Of a stretch of 64,000 nt of DNA, positions 36,901-46,771 are shown piece by piece; the stretch's first letter is position 1, and every line of letters begins with the position of its first letter. The stretch is from Luteolibacter ambystomatis (GTDB lineage Bacteria; Verrucomicrobiota; Verrucomicrobiia; Verrucomicrobiales; Akkermansiaceae), in assembly GCF_018137965.1 (NCBI RefSeq), contig NZ_CP073100.1, forward strand, positions 4,723,754 through 4,787,753, in the 5' to 3' direction. A model generated the notes under the pieces. It ran no database searches, was not told the origin of the DNA, and saw nothing but the letters and a program-made list of their open reading frames with translations. Position numbers and translations under genes: made by a program.

Positions 36901-36996
36901 GGGCGGTCCGGCGAAATCCCGGACGGTAAATCCATCCGGTACGGCCATGGCCGCAGGGGCGGAGAGGGTCAACAATAGAGCAGATGCGGGCCTCAT
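33964..36996 (-). CDS. PVC-type membrane-bound dehydrogenase-like protein with HEAT repeats and C-terminal heme c domain
   Basis: The ATG at 36996 starts a signal peptide (MRPASALLLTLSAPAAMA), giving 1010 residues; the open frame begins 13 codons upstream with TTG. The N-terminal half is a sugar-dehydrogenase-like beta propeller (DGFTVRDFAGPP, EHPRGADHTTNG, DGWLYVAVGDFG). A middle region of HEAT-type helical pairs (about 400-800) follows. The C-terminal domain has one heme c site, CIACH, near residue 884, in the Pirellula/Verrucomicrobium-type heme-binding layout (GPYLGAAGAKFTRDYLIDSV, then LEPSKVVAQGFQT). The protein is exported and may oxidise sugars or alcohols and pass electrons to a cytochrome. 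The substrate is unknown. Confidence 0.9.
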   Translation of the reverse strand: MRPASALLLTLSAPAAMAVPDGFTVRDFAGPPQVEYPTAATAAANGDVYISSDKNGSLGHKPNFGKIVRATDTDGDGKADKFQDFVPDVNSPRGGHFVNGTLYLIHPPYLTSYRDTNGDGVADEEKELVKGFGWGIEHPRGADHTTNGVRMGIDGWLYVAVGDFGMPDAVAADGKHLTLHGGGVVRIRPDGSEMEPYAVMTRNICDVAISPYLDLFSRDNTNDGKGWNTRFHHFTELGNHGYPRLYQHFADEAIKPLADYGGGSGTGALYLHEPGFPKDFGDSVFTCDWTVGAIFRHPMKPFEASFVAKQEVFEKYPHAIDIDVDGFSRLYMVDWRNGGFDFNGKEVGMIHQAIAPGEKPAKYVDVTKAKDEELPALVASRSAVQRLEAQREIIKRGQKPVFANGVFGIAKDPKQELYARVAAIFTFKQLYGKGATKPLSELVADASVKEFVLRAMTDRLSELDGVPVQPYVEALKDPNARTRLQALIGLARLGAKDAAPAILAAAGTWPTDESKLEEGAHYRLPHTAVKSLAQIGNAKACLAAIAAPASRPIALRALQEMHTDEVVDGLIRIADGSKDPAIVTGALGALARLYNDEKPWNLKDWWNTRPDDRGPYFEPVTWSATPKIKQAIERNFTKIPPTGTQAYIQLLAVNRIQVSDLKLGDLDPLVVALGSTNPDASQIQILLAAAKDAKRPWEQRSSAYQSLMRAGDQASTLRLAVLSTWATENPAPAAASQLEADFVNESQRGMEVPKLRELGAKQSDAASRIAWKALLTVLNSPLAKANAKEQVKKFINENPREVGFFLAIKDLKLSGFDKQIDAGIHSDNELTIAAAKAAKEAGASSAAQGGGKKIAELKHDDVVKAAMTGKGDVATGKRLFTSQGCIACHSTDPNAEQKGPYLGAAGAKFTRDYLIDSVLEPSKVVAQGFQTTMFQMKDGTAKVGFVTAEADGVIEMRDIAGQIAKIKRDDVKDEQHMKDSMMPPGLAAGLTMEEFTALIEYLASLKAVGG

Positions 36997-37088
36997 GAGG
37001 AATGCCGATACGCGATAAAATCGGGGATTTCTCAAACAAAAACCGCCCGGGACTTGCGGGTTGTCGTTCGTATCGGCAAACCCCGCGT

Positions 37089-38054
37089 GTGCATCAGGCC
37101 TTCATCCTCGGCGCCGGACTCGGCACCCGGCTGCGTCCGCTCACCACGCGGCTGCCCAAGCCGTTGATTCCACTGTTTCACAAATCGCTGGCGGAGAGGG
37201 CATTGGATACGTGCGAGGCGGTCGGCGTGCGCCGCTTTGCGATCAATACGCACCATTTGCCCGAGCTTTGGCGGGATCAGACGTTCGGCATTCCGAATGG
37301 GGCTTGGGACCGCCCCGGTTTGGCCGGAGGCAACGGCCTGCCTGCGGAGTTCGGCCACTGGCACGACCGGCCGGTCCATCTCTTCCAGGAGCCGGATTTG
37401 CTCGAAACCGGCGGTGGCCTGAAGAATCTGCTCCATTGGATCGAGGATGGCCCGCTGTTGATCCACAACGGCGATATTTTCACGACCATGCCGCTGCAAC
37501 GGCTGGTGGACGCCCATCGTGCTTCCGGGCTGCCGGTCACGCTGGCCCTGCGCTCGCAAGGCGAGGCCCTGCACATTGCAGTGGATGAAGCGGGCACCCG
37601 GGTGATGGACATCCGGAACAAGCTCGGGCGCTCCGAAGGCAGCCATTTGTTCAGCGGGATCTATTGTGTGAACCGCGAATTCCTCGACTACCTGCCTGCG
37701 GGTGAAAAGGTCTCGGTGATTCCCGCTTTCCTGAAACTGGCTGAAGAGGGACGCTTGGGCGCGGTGGTGCTGGACGAGGGCCACTGGATGGATCTGGGGG
37801 ATCGCGTGAGCTATCTTCTTGCCCATCGCACGCTCGATCTGGGTCCGCTCATTCATCCGGAGGCGAAGGTGGATCCATTGGCGATCGTGGAGCGCAGCGC
37901 GGTCGGACCCGGCGCGATCATCGAGGCGGGAGCCGTGGTGCGGGATTCGGTGGTGTGGCCGGGTGCGGTCGTCCGCGGGGACGCCGCCATCGATGGCTGC
38001 ATCGTCTATTCGGACCGGCCGGTGAGTGGTCCGCACGCGGACGCGGATTTGTAA
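37089..38054 (+). CDS. Sugar-1-phosphate nucleotidyltransferase with hexapeptide C-terminus
   Basis: From the GTG at 37089 the protein has 321 residues. The frame extends 29 codons upstream, but the conserved fold begins at VHQAFILGAGLGTRLRPLT, the nucleotide-binding signature with Gly and Arg residues that bind NTP. DGPLLIHNGDIFTT (about 122) supplies the metal-binding Asp. The C-terminal part (about 255-315) has hexapeptide-like repeats (AIVERSAVGPGAIIEAGAVV). It transfers NMP to a sugar 1-phosphate; candidates are MurNAc-1-P uridylyltransferase or mannose-1-P guanylyltransferase. Cell-envelope precursor synthesis is likely, but the sugar is not decided. Confidence 0.87.
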   Translation: MHQAFILGAGLGTRLRPLTTRLPKPLIPLFHKSLAERALDTCEAVGVRRFAINTHHLPELWRDQTFGIPNGAWDRPGLAGGNGLPAEFGHWHDRPVHLFQEPDLLETGGGLKNLLHWIEDGPLLIHNGDIFTTMPLQRLVDAHRASGLPVTLALRSQGEALHIAVDEAGTRVMDIRNKLGRSEGSHLFSGIYCVNREFLDYLPAGEKVSVIPAFLKLAEEGRLGAVVLDEGHWMDLGDRVSYLLAHRTLDLGPLIHPEAKVDPLAIVERSAVGPGAIIEAGAVVRDSVVWPGAVVRGDAAIDGCIVYSDRPVSGPHADADL

Positions 38055-38099
38055 AACCTCCGGTTTTCCGGCCCGGAATGTGCGGTATGTTAGACCCGC

Positions 38100-38882
38100 A
38101 TGGTTGAATCTCTGTTGCTCGCCGTCACCCGGGTCACCACGGCCACGTCATTGGGGCCGCTGACGAATGCCACGGGCTTCTTCTACGAAGTCCGGGGGCG
38201 CTTGTTTCTGGTCACCAACCGTCATGTGGTGGTCGATGAGACGTCCGGTCACAGCCCGGAGCATCTGGAAATCGAACTTCACATTGATCCCGCGAATGTG
38301 GCCGCAGTCACCGGCTATATCATTCCCCTCTATCTCGAAGGCGTGCCCCAGTGGCGCGAGACCGTGGATACGGTGGGGATCGTGGATGTGGTGGCCATCG
38401 AACTGGAGCGGGACAAGCTGCCCAAGCAACTGCTCTATCAAGCCTTCACGCCGGCTTCGCTGGTGAAGAATCTCGATCAGATCGAAATCGGCACCGCCGC
38501 GATGGTCGCGGGCTTCCCGCTCGGTTTCCACGATACTTTCCATCATCTGCCGATCGCGCGCCGGGCGATGATCGCTTCTTCCTTCGGCATCCGGTTCCAA
38601 GGCAATGGCTACTTCCTCACCGATGCCCGGATGCACCGCGGCACCAGTGGTGCGCCGGTGGTGCTGCGCAAGCCGGGACGAGTCTCCGGGCGCAAGAGCC
38701 TGCCGTGGTGGCTGTTGGGCATCCACGCCTCGCGTTTGGATGTGATCAACCGCGATCTCAATGAGGACGAGCGTCTCAACCTCAACTGCGCGTGGTACGC
38801 GGATGTGCTGCCGGTGCTCACTGCGGAACCTCCGGTGGAATCGCCTCCGGTGGCAGCGACGGAACCTGCACCGAATCCCTAG
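38100..38882 (+). CDS. Trypsin-like serine peptidase
   Basis: A 260-residue S1-like protease with all three catalytic residues. His42 lies in LVTNRHVVVDE, Asp96 in GIVDVVAIELERD, and Ser183 in HRGTSGAPVV. There is no evident signal peptide: the N-terminus is hydrophobic but short (MVESLLLAVTRVTTATSLG). There is no PDZ domain, and the C-terminus is a Pro-rich tail (EPPVESPPVAATEP). It could process proteins in the envelope or respond to stress. The -10-like TATGTT box ends eight bases before the ATG. Three other trypsin-fold genes are in this window. The biological substrate is unknown. Confidence 0.85.
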   Translation: MVESLLLAVTRVTTATSLGPLTNATGFFYEVRGRLFLVTNRHVVVDETSGHSPEHLEIELHIDPANVAAVTGYIIPLYLEGVPQWRETVDTVGIVDVVAIELERDKLPKQLLYQAFTPASLVKNLDQIEIGTAAMVAGFPLGFHDTFHHLPIARRAMIASSFGIRFQGNGYFLTDARMHRGTSGAPVVLRKPGRVSGRKSLPWWLLGIHASRLDVINRDLNEDERLNLNCAWYADVLPVLTAEPPVESPPVAATEPAPNP

Positions 38883-39054
38883 GGTCGGAGGGAGGGGCAG
38901 GATGCAACAGGCTGTTTAGGCATCGGGCTTATTGCATCCGGATGGACGGTGGAAATGGTCGTTTTCCAACGGCTTACGCCATGGCATGGCCGCTGCGAAA
39001 TCAGATCCGGCGGGCTGCCCGTGCATTCCACCGATCCAACCAACCACTACGATC

Positions 39055-39321
39055 ATGAAAATCCTGCGCCCTGCTCTGACCATCCTTCTGGCCGGTCCCT
39101 CCATCGCTTTCGTCTCCTGCAAATCGGAGGAAGAAAAGCGTCAGGACAAGGCCCTCGAACGCCACGCCGATGCTCTTGAGGACCAGGCCAAGGCCACCCG
39201 CCAGGCGGGCGAACGCCAGGCGGAGGCCATCAAGGACGAGGAGGCCCTCGCCAAAGAGGCGGCCGACCGCAAGGCGAAGGAGCTGGAGGAAGCCGCCAAG
39301 CAGACCCGCGAGGCGAAATAA
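39055..39321 (+). CDS. Small charged coiled-coil lipoprotein
   Basis: The ATG at 39055 starts an 88-residue protein; the upstream 41 codons of open frame are leader. The signal (MKILRPALTILLAGPSIAFV) ends at a possible lipidated Cys (SCKS), though Phe three residues before the Cys is not an ideal lipobox. The mature part is a highly charged helix rich in Glu, Lys and Ala (RQDKALERHADALEDQAKA) and lacks Gly and Pro, as expected for a short coiled coil. I do not recognise a family. It lies upstream of gltX with a 66-base gap. Confidence 0.7.
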   Translation: MKILRPALTILLAGPSIAFVSCKSEEEKRQDKALERHADALEDQAKATRQAGERQAEAIKDEEALAKEAADRKAKELEEAAKQTREAK

Positions 39322-39387
39322 CCCGCACCGGGTGCGGACAACCGGCCTGCGCTGGACTCCCGGCGCAAGGGGCACTAAACCGCCCGC

Positions 39388-40707
39388 ATGTCGTCCGTCC
39401 GCACCCGCTTCGCTCCGTCCCCGACCGGCTACCTCCATGTCGGTGGCGCGCGCACCGCGTTGTTCAATTTCCTGTTCGCCCGCCACCACGGCGGCACCTT
39501 CGTTCTCCGGGTGGAGGACACGGACGAGGCCCGCAACACCGAGGCCGCCCGCGATGCGATCTTCACCGGCATGCGCTGGCTTGGCCTCGATTGGGATGAA
39601 GGCCCGCAGGCCGGTGGTTCCTACGGCCCGTATTTCCAGAGCGAGCGCCTGGCCATCTATGACAAGTGGTTTGATGTGCTCCGTGCCAAGGGCCGCGTCT
39701 ATGAGGACGGCGGTGCATGGCGTTTCCGCTTCGAGCGGAAGAAGATCACCATGAACGACCTCGTCTGCGGCGAGGTGACGATCAATTACGAGGACGAGAG
39801 CAACACGCCGGACATGGTGGTGAAGCGTTCGGATGGTTCCTACGTGTTCCATTTCGTCAACGTGGTGGACGATCTCGAAATGAAGATCACTCACGTGATC
39901 CGCGGCGAGGACCACCTGATGAACACGCCGAAGCATCTCCAGCTTTTCGAAGCTTTCGGTGCTCCGGCTCCGTTGTACGCGCACATTCCGCTCATCCTGA
40001 ATGGCGATGGCTCGAAGATGTCGAAGCGCGACGAAGGCGCTGCGGTGGGTGACTATCCGCGCCAGGGCTTCCTGTCTGAAGGGGTGGTCAATTTCCTGGC
40101 CCTGCTCGGCTGGTCTTCGAAAACCGATGAGGAAATCTTCACGCTGTTCCAGCTTGTGGAGCGCTTTTCGCTGGAGAACGTCAATCGTGCGCCCGCCCGC
40201 TTCGATCCCGAGAAGTGCGCGTGGGTGAACCAGCAGCACCTTCTCAAACTGACACCCGAAGCTTTTGCGGCCGCCGCCCGTCCGTTTGTGGAAGGGGCGG
40301 GCTTGCCGGTCGATGGCGCGTATGCCACCGCTGCCGCGACGGTGAAGGACAAGGTGCGCTTGTTGCAGGAAGTGCCCGAGGCCATCGGGTTCCTGCTTCA
40401 GGACGATTTCGCCTACGAAACCGAAGCCTTGGAGAAGGTGAAGGGCAATGCCCAGGCACCCGCTCTGCTGGCTGCTTTGGCAGCCGCGTTTTCCGCTACG
40501 ACCGACTGGTCGGCGGAGACCGCGAAGCACGCCATCGGTGAAACCGCGAAAGCGGCCGGGGCCAAGCCGGGCCAGCTCATGTTCCCGGTCCGCGTGGCTC
40601 TCAGCGGCAAGTCCGGCGGCCCGGATCTGGGTGACATCCTCGGCTTGCTGGGACGCGAACGCAGCGCGGCACGTGTGACGCGGCTCGTGGAGGTCCTGGC
40701 GATTTGA
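39388..40707 (+). CDS. gltX: Glutamyl-tRNA synthetase
   Basis: Attaches glutamate to tRNA-Glu in the cytoplasm. The 439-residue protein has the class I signature PTGYLHVGGARTALFN (about 10-26) in place of HIGH, and KMSKRDEG near 210 (KMSKS). The catalytic Rossmann domain is followed by the helical anticodon-binding domain (about 300-439). Length is slightly under the usual 470. Whether it is discriminating or also charges tRNA-Gln cannot be read here; the GatCAB genes are not in the window. It is followed by aroE after 88 bases on the same strand. Confidence 0.96.
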   Translation: MSSVRTRFAPSPTGYLHVGGARTALFNFLFARHHGGTFVLRVEDTDEARNTEAARDAIFTGMRWLGLDWDEGPQAGGSYGPYFQSERLAIYDKWFDVLRAKGRVYEDGGAWRFRFERKKITMNDLVCGEVTINYEDESNTPDMVVKRSDGSYVFHFVNVVDDLEMKITHVIRGEDHLMNTPKHLQLFEAFGAPAPLYAHIPLILNGDGSKMSKRDEGAAVGDYPRQGFLSEGVVNFLALLGWSSKTDEEIFTLFQLVERFSLENVNRAPARFDPEKCAWVNQQHLLKLTPEAFAAAARPFVEGAGLPVDGAYATAAATVKDKVRLLQEVPEAIGFLLQDDFAYETEALEKVKGNAQAPALLAALAAAFSATTDWSAETAKHAIGETAKAAGAKPGQLMFPVRVALSGKSGGPDLGDILGLLGRERSAARVTRLVEVLAI

Positions 40708-40746
40708 TCCGCCTTCACGGTTGCCAAACTCCGATTGCGCGCCTTC

Positions 40747-40774
40747 TTGTCCGCAGACCGCGATCTGCTATGAA
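40747..40774 (+). promoter_or_regulatory. Candidate promoter of aroE
   Basis: TTGTCC, a 16-base spacer, then TATGAA (40769-40774), ending 21 bases before the aroE ATG. The fit is moderate. Confidence 0.4.
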
Positions 40775-40795
40775 GGCACGCGCATTTCCCGACCC

Positions 40796-41713
40796 ATGAG
40801 CCAACCTTACACCCTCGACGACCTTCTCTCCCGCGACCGCCTTGATGCCGGTCATGCCAAACCAGCTCGCCTGGCGGTGATCGGCCATCCGGTGGCGCAC
40901 TCGTCGTCTCCGCGGATGCATCAGCCCGCGCTGGATGCGGCGGGAATCGATGCGCGCTACATCAAGGTCGATGTGCCGGTGGGACAGGTGGCGGAGGCGT
41001 TTGCACGGATGCGGGCACTGGGCTTCATCGGTTGCAATATCACGGTGCCGCACAAGTTCGATGCGCTGGCCGCCTGCTCGGTGGTGCATCCGGACGCGCG
41101 GGCCTTGGGCGCGGTGAACACCGTGCGCTTCGATGCGGATGGAATCCACGGCTTCAATACCGATGGCCCCGGCTTCGTGCGGGCCATCGTGGATGATTTC
41201 GAGTTTCCGCTTTCCACCTTCAGCGTCGTGATCGCGGGAGCGGGAGGCGGTGCCGGTCAGGCGATCGCGACGCAATGCGCGATGCAGGGCGTGCCGACGC
41301 TGGTGCTGGTGAACCGCACGCTCGAAAAACTTGGTCCTCTGGTCGAGCGCCTCCGCGCGCTGGGGCCGACCACCGAGGTGGTGGCGCTGTCCTTCGATGA
41401 TCCGGAATTGGAAAATCTCTGCCAGCGTTGTGATCTGATCGTCAATACGACCTCCGTAGGCCTGAAGGCGGGCGATGGCTCGCCACTGCCTCCCGATTAC
41501 CTGCGACCGGGCCTGTGCGTGTATGACACGATTTACCAGCCTGCCATCACCCCCTTGCTGGCTGCGGCGGAAGCCGCGGGCTGCCGCACGGCGAATGGCA
41601 TTTCCCTGCTGCTGCACCAGGGTGTGCTGGCCTTCCAACACTGGTTCCCGCAGACGGACCCGCTTCCATTCATGCGCGAGGCGCTGCTGCACTCGGCAGG
41701 GTCGGGTGCGTAA
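40796..41713 (+). CDS. aroE: Shikimate dehydrogenase
   Basis: Reduces 3-dehydroshikimate to shikimate with NADPH in the aromatic amino-acid pathway. The ATG at 40796 starts the 305-residue protein; the frame is open further upstream but that part is spacer. The shikimate-binding SSS of HPVAHSSSPRMH and the catalytic Lys87 in NITVPHK and Asp123 in NTDGPGF are present. The NADP Rossmann fold begins with IAGAGGGAGQAIA (about 146) and NRT near 170. It is convergent with the zinc-ribbon membrane protein gene; the stops are five bases apart. Confidence 0.95.
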   Translation: MSQPYTLDDLLSRDRLDAGHAKPARLAVIGHPVAHSSSPRMHQPALDAAGIDARYIKVDVPVGQVAEAFARMRALGFIGCNITVPHKFDALAACSVVHPDARALGAVNTVRFDADGIHGFNTDGPGFVRAIVDDFEFPLSTFSVVIAGAGGGAGQAIATQCAMQGVPTLVLVNRTLEKLGPLVERLRALGPTTEVVALSFDDPELENLCQRCDLIVNTTSVGLKAGDGSPLPPDYLRPGLCVYDTIYQPAITPLLAAAEAAGCRTANGISLLLHQGVLAFQHWFPQTDPLPFMREALLHSAGSGA

Positions 41714-41717
41714 CGAT

Positions 41718-42854
41718 TCAATGGGAACGGTTCGCTTCCTCTTCGGTGAGAGGCGTGACGCCGGGTTCGTCCGATGAGATCCAGTGGCAGGCGATCACCT
41801 TTTCCACTTCGAAGTGGAAATTGCCGTGCTCGTTGCGGGTGCGGTGGATCCTGACCCGCACCCGGATCATGCCTTCGGGGTCCTCATTGGCCATCTGGCC
41901 ATCGAAGGGGCGCGCGCCCTTCTTCGCGTTTTGGAATGCGGCTGCCAGCAAGCGGCCATCTTCGCTGGTGCGGGTGACTTCGATTTCGGGCGAACCGGGG
42001 CCCGGCTCGGAAGGAAAGCCGAAACGGGGGGAATACAAAGTGAGGCTCAGCGGGCCGACATCACCATTGAGGGTGGAAGCGCGCTGGCGGGCTAGCAGGC
42101 GGAATTCGCCGGAGTCTCCGCCCGAGCCGGAAATGAAAAGCGGCCAAGGGTAGTCGCTGTAGCGGACGAACTGGTCCCAGTCCAAACGCCACTCTCCATC
42201 TTCCTGGAGGAAAACGGCATCGAGGGTTTTTCCGTCGGCCACGGACCATACCGTGGAAATCGCATGGCCTCCCGCTAGTTTGATGACTCTGTCGCTCTTC
42301 AGTTTCAGGGACGATCCATCCACCGTGATGATCGGATTCATGGCGTAGAAGCGCGCCATTTTTCCAGCGGTGGCGATGGGTTGGTGGACGAATTGGTTTC
42401 GTTCCTCGGGAGTTCCCGCGGTCACGAAACCGGCCAATGTCCTCCCGCAATCGGGAATGGCCTTCTGAAGGAGGGCGGTATCCTCTTCCGCGAAAGCTCC
42501 CGGTTGGGATATCAGGCTCTGTCCACGGGCCTGGTCATCATCCTGACCCGCAAAACGGCGGGCCGCGAAAACGACAAGAGCCATGAGCACCGCCCAAGCG
42601 ACCAGGATCTTGGCGATCATGAGGTTCCGGCGATGCTTGCGTCCGGAGCGCTTGCGCGCCGGTTGCTCATCCTTCGCATGAGAACGGCGGGCGGGGAGGG
42701 CGGCCGGGGTTTGATGAAGCTTCACCAGAGCCTCGCCGAAAATCGACGGTTCACGACCGCAGAGAGGACACGACCGGGTGCTCCCGCCGATGACGGATTG
42801 AAACATCCGCCCGCACCGGCCGCAGTGGAACCATCCCAGGTTTTCGTCGCTCAC
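41718..42854 (-). CDS. Zinc-ribbon single-pass membrane protein, paralogue of its neighbour
   Basis: A 378-residue protein. The N-terminal zinc ribbon has two CxxC pairs (FHCGRCGRMF and SCPLCGRE, about 10-35). A Lys/Arg-rich linker precedes one membrane helix (ILVAWAVLMALVVFAARRF, about 88-106). The rest is soluble and extracytoplasmic. It shares with the next gene the phrase pattern TAGTPEERNQFVHQP, then a beta sheet region, and a C-terminus ending in a residue run such as VEKVIACHWIS. I read this as a single domain of unknown function after the membrane anchor. The shared layout with the 42865-44091 gene suggests tandem duplication. Family unrecognised. Confidence 0.7.
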   Translation of the reverse strand: MSDENLGWFHCGRCGRMFQSVIGGSTRSCPLCGREPSIFGEALVKLHQTPAALPARRSHAKDEQPARKRSGRKHRRNLMIAKILVAWAVLMALVVFAARRFAGQDDDQARGQSLISQPGAFAEEDTALLQKAIPDCGRTLAGFVTAGTPEERNQFVHQPIATAGKMARFYAMNPIITVDGSSLKLKSDRVIKLAGGHAISTVWSVADGKTLDAVFLQEDGEWRLDWDQFVRYSDYPWPLFISGSGGDSGEFRLLARQRASTLNGDVGPLSLTLYSPRFGFPSEPGPGSPEIEVTRTSEDGRLLAAAFQNAKKGARPFDGQMANEDPEGMIRVRVRIHRTRNEHGNFHFEVEKVIACHWISSDEPGVTPLTEEEANRSH

Positions 42855-42864
42855 GCCGGTTGTT

Positions 42865-44091
42865 CTAGGGCGAGACCCATCCCTTGTGAAGCACGTCGAG
42901 CACCAGCCATTGGTTTGCGAGGCCTCCCTGTTCGCTTCTGACCAATCTCAGGCGCACAGGCTGGGGGGAGCCATCCGTTCCGCCGAGGATGACTCCCTGC
43001 GGGAAGAGTTTCCCCAAGGTATCTCCCGCGATGCCGCTCCTTTCGGCATAGACCCACGCGATTTCGTCGGAATCGGGCCGTGTGGCGCGATAAGAAAGAT
43101 AGGAGGACTCGGGGTAGTTGGAGGTGTAGAAAGAGGTTGGTGAAATCATGACACGGACGACGGCCTCACGAGTTTCCGCGTGGGTCAACCCGCTCATGTC
43201 CGTGGTGCCCTCTCCGCTGGTGGCTTCCCAATCCACCAGCATGCGGTCGCCGTTTCGCACGAAATACGCGGCGTAGGGGCTGAAATCCGGGAGAGTGCCG
43301 GACATCGTGCCATACGGGAGTTTTCCGACCGAAGCGAATCCTTGGGGGGCCTCCCGGTCCGGTTTCCAGTCCGCAGGGACGTTCCACGGCCGCCACCGTT
43401 TTTTGAGTTCCTCACGGAGATGCTCGCCATTCCGGACCAGTGGCAGCACTTCGTCTATCGTCCGGGCGCGACCATAGGCCGTCAGTGCGGTGGTCATCTG
43501 CTGGCCCGCTTCGTCGGCATGGTCGGTGAAATAAACGGTTGGATCCTCCGCGTTGGAGATATCGTCCACCACCTGCATCTTGTCATAATAACTGGTGCGG
43601 GGTGTTTCGTCCTTCCTGACAAGGAGGGGTTGGAGGGCGAGCGCGGTCATCACGGAGACGGCTACTCCTGCTCCACCCCAGATCATCCAGCGGTGGGAAT
43701 GGCCGCGCGATTGACCCCAGGAACCTGCCTCGGCGGTCTTATCGGCCGACCGGGCTGGCCGGGGCTGCATGACAGGAAGCTGGTCCTGCCGGGGAGGGCC
43801 GGCGATGGCCGTTTCGTTGCCAAGCCGGACGATTCCCTTGCCCAGCTCTGAAATTTCCAGCGTGGACGGGGACGATGTTTCAACCGCCTCTCCGGGCGGC
43901 GCGTGAAAGCGTGACTCGATGCGCAAGCCGACTTCCGCGCGCGCGGGGGGCTCCGCCGCCACGCTTCGACGTACCGGCAGCACGATTCGCGGAGCCGATA
44001 AACTCTCCGCCACGAGCACCGGAATATCTCCGGCCTCGCCACCCGAAGCGTCCCCGGGGCGGGTTTGTGAATCGTCGGATGAGCCGCTCAT
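42865..44091 (-). CDS. Single-pass membrane protein, paralogue of its neighbour
   Basis: The ATG at 44091 (MSGSSDDSQTRPGDA) gives 408 residues; the frame opens 15 codons earlier across a 20-base tandem repeat. A long cytoplasmic Arg/Pro/Ala-rich region (about 1-135) with no zinc ribbon leads to one helix (WMIWGGAGVAVSVMTALALQ, about 136-155). The extracytoplasmic part has the same layout as the 41718-42854 protein (YGRARTIDEVLPLVRNGEHL matching its TAGTPEERNQFV block, and VLDVLHKGWVSP at the C-terminus). The two genes are 10 bases apart and probably co-transcribed. The function is unknown; domain calls are by internal comparison only. Confidence 0.7.
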   Translation of the reverse strand: MSGSSDDSQTRPGDASGGEAGDIPVLVAESLSAPRIVLPVRRSVAAEPPARAEVGLRIESRFHAPPGEAVETSSPSTLEISELGKGIVRLGNETAIAGPPRQDQLPVMQPRPARSADKTAEAGSWGQSRGHSHRWMIWGGAGVAVSVMTALALQPLLVRKDETPRTSYYDKMQVVDDISNAEDPTVYFTDHADEAGQQMTTALTAYGRARTIDEVLPLVRNGEHLREELKKRWRPWNVPADWKPDREAPQGFASVGKLPYGTMSGTLPDFSPYAAYFVRNGDRMLVDWEATSGEGTTDMSGLTHAETREAVVRVMISPTSFYTSNYPESSYLSYRATRPDSDEIAWVYAERSGIAGDTLGKLFPQGVILGGTDGSPQPVRLRLVRSEQGGLANQWLVLDVLHKGWVSP

Positions 44092-44102
44092 GCGTTTTTC
44101 CA

Positions 44103-44142
44103 CCGGATAGATGCACCGTCCGCCGGATAGATGCACCGACCG
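44103..44142 (-). promoter_or_regulatory. Two tandem copies of a 20-base repeat upstream of the paralogue pair
   Basis: CCGGATAGATGCACCGTCCG (44103-44122) is repeated with one change, CCGGATAGATGCACCGACCG (44123-44142). It lies 12 to 51 bases upstream of the start at 44091 and is a candidate operator or promoter repeat. No protein binding is known. Confidence 0.5.
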
Positions 44143-44177
44143 TCACGCCGGAGCGGCGGATTGGCAAGTCATGAAGT

Positions 44178-45968
<1,791 letters not shown>

Positions 45969-46189
45969 GCGCGGCAGGGTTCTCGTTCCGGCGGCAAGCG
46001 CAAGCCAAAGGAGTCGGGCCTTTGGGTGGGGCGGGTCTTCCGGGAGGCGGAGGCCTGAAAGTTTGAGGGTTGGCAGTGTTCAGTTTTCAGGAAGAGAAGA
46101 TGGACTTCGCCAATCTCTTCCATTTGCGATTTTTGCGCCTCTTTGCGGCTGAAATCTCTCCCTCCTCGCCTAAAGGCTCAACTTCTTCC

Positions 46190-46732
46190 TCAGAGCAAGC
46201 GGGCGAAGCGCTCCTGGAGGTTGGCGCGCCATTTTTCCAGAAACGCGAGATTGCGGGCATGCCGGGTGGCCTGAGTCGCGGAGACCTCTCCGGATTCGAT
46301 GGCGGGAAAGACCGCCGTTTCCGCGGCAAGCGCGGCATCCACCTGGGAAATCGCCGCCTCCACCGCTTCGCGGCAGGATTGCGTCTCGCCTTCCAGCATC
46401 GCCAGCACCAGCGCCGAGCGGGCTTCGTCGCGCTTGCGGACGATGGCATCCGCCCGCTGGATCACGGTGCCGACCTGGCCGAAAAGGTCCATCAGCTCCG
46501 GCGCGATCGAGCCGCGGTCATCGCCCGCTTCTCCCCGCAGGGTCAGCCAGTGCTTCAGCCGCTTCGACGGGCCGGTCAGTGTGGCGAACGCCTGTTGAAG
46601 CCGTGCGAAATCCGCCTCGTCACCGCCCGCATCCGGGTGAACCTGTTTGCCTGCTTCACGGAATGCGGCCCGTAGCATTTCCTCGGAAATCACCAGCGTC
46701 CTTGGAATCCCGAGAATCTCGAATGCATCCAT
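46190..46732 (-). CDS. hscB: J-domain co-chaperone of the HscB type
   Basis: From the ATG at 46732 (MDAFEILGIPRT) the protein has 180 residues; the frame opens nine codons upstream. The N-terminal J domain is intact with the HPD triad in QVHPDAGGD (about 30-37), which stimulates the ATPase of the Hsp70 partner. A C-terminal helical domain follows (about 80-180), as in HscB, which docks the IscU scaffold. The neighbours are an HscA-type Hsp70 downstream and an A-type Fe-S carrier upstream. Length fits HscB (171 in E. coli). The Cys residues of some HscB zinc sites are absent. Confidence 0.82.
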   Translation of the reverse strand: MDAFEILGIPRTLVISEEMLRAAFREAGKQVHPDAGGDEADFARLQQAFATLTGPSKRLKHWLTLRGEAGDDRGSIAPELMDLFGQVGTVIQRADAIVRKRDEARSALVLAMLEGETQSCREAVEAAISQVDAALAAETAVFPAIESGEVSATQATRHARNLAFLEKWRANLQERFARLL

Positions 46733-46771
46733 TTTCTTCCGGAGAATTGAACACTGCAATCCGGCAAACCC

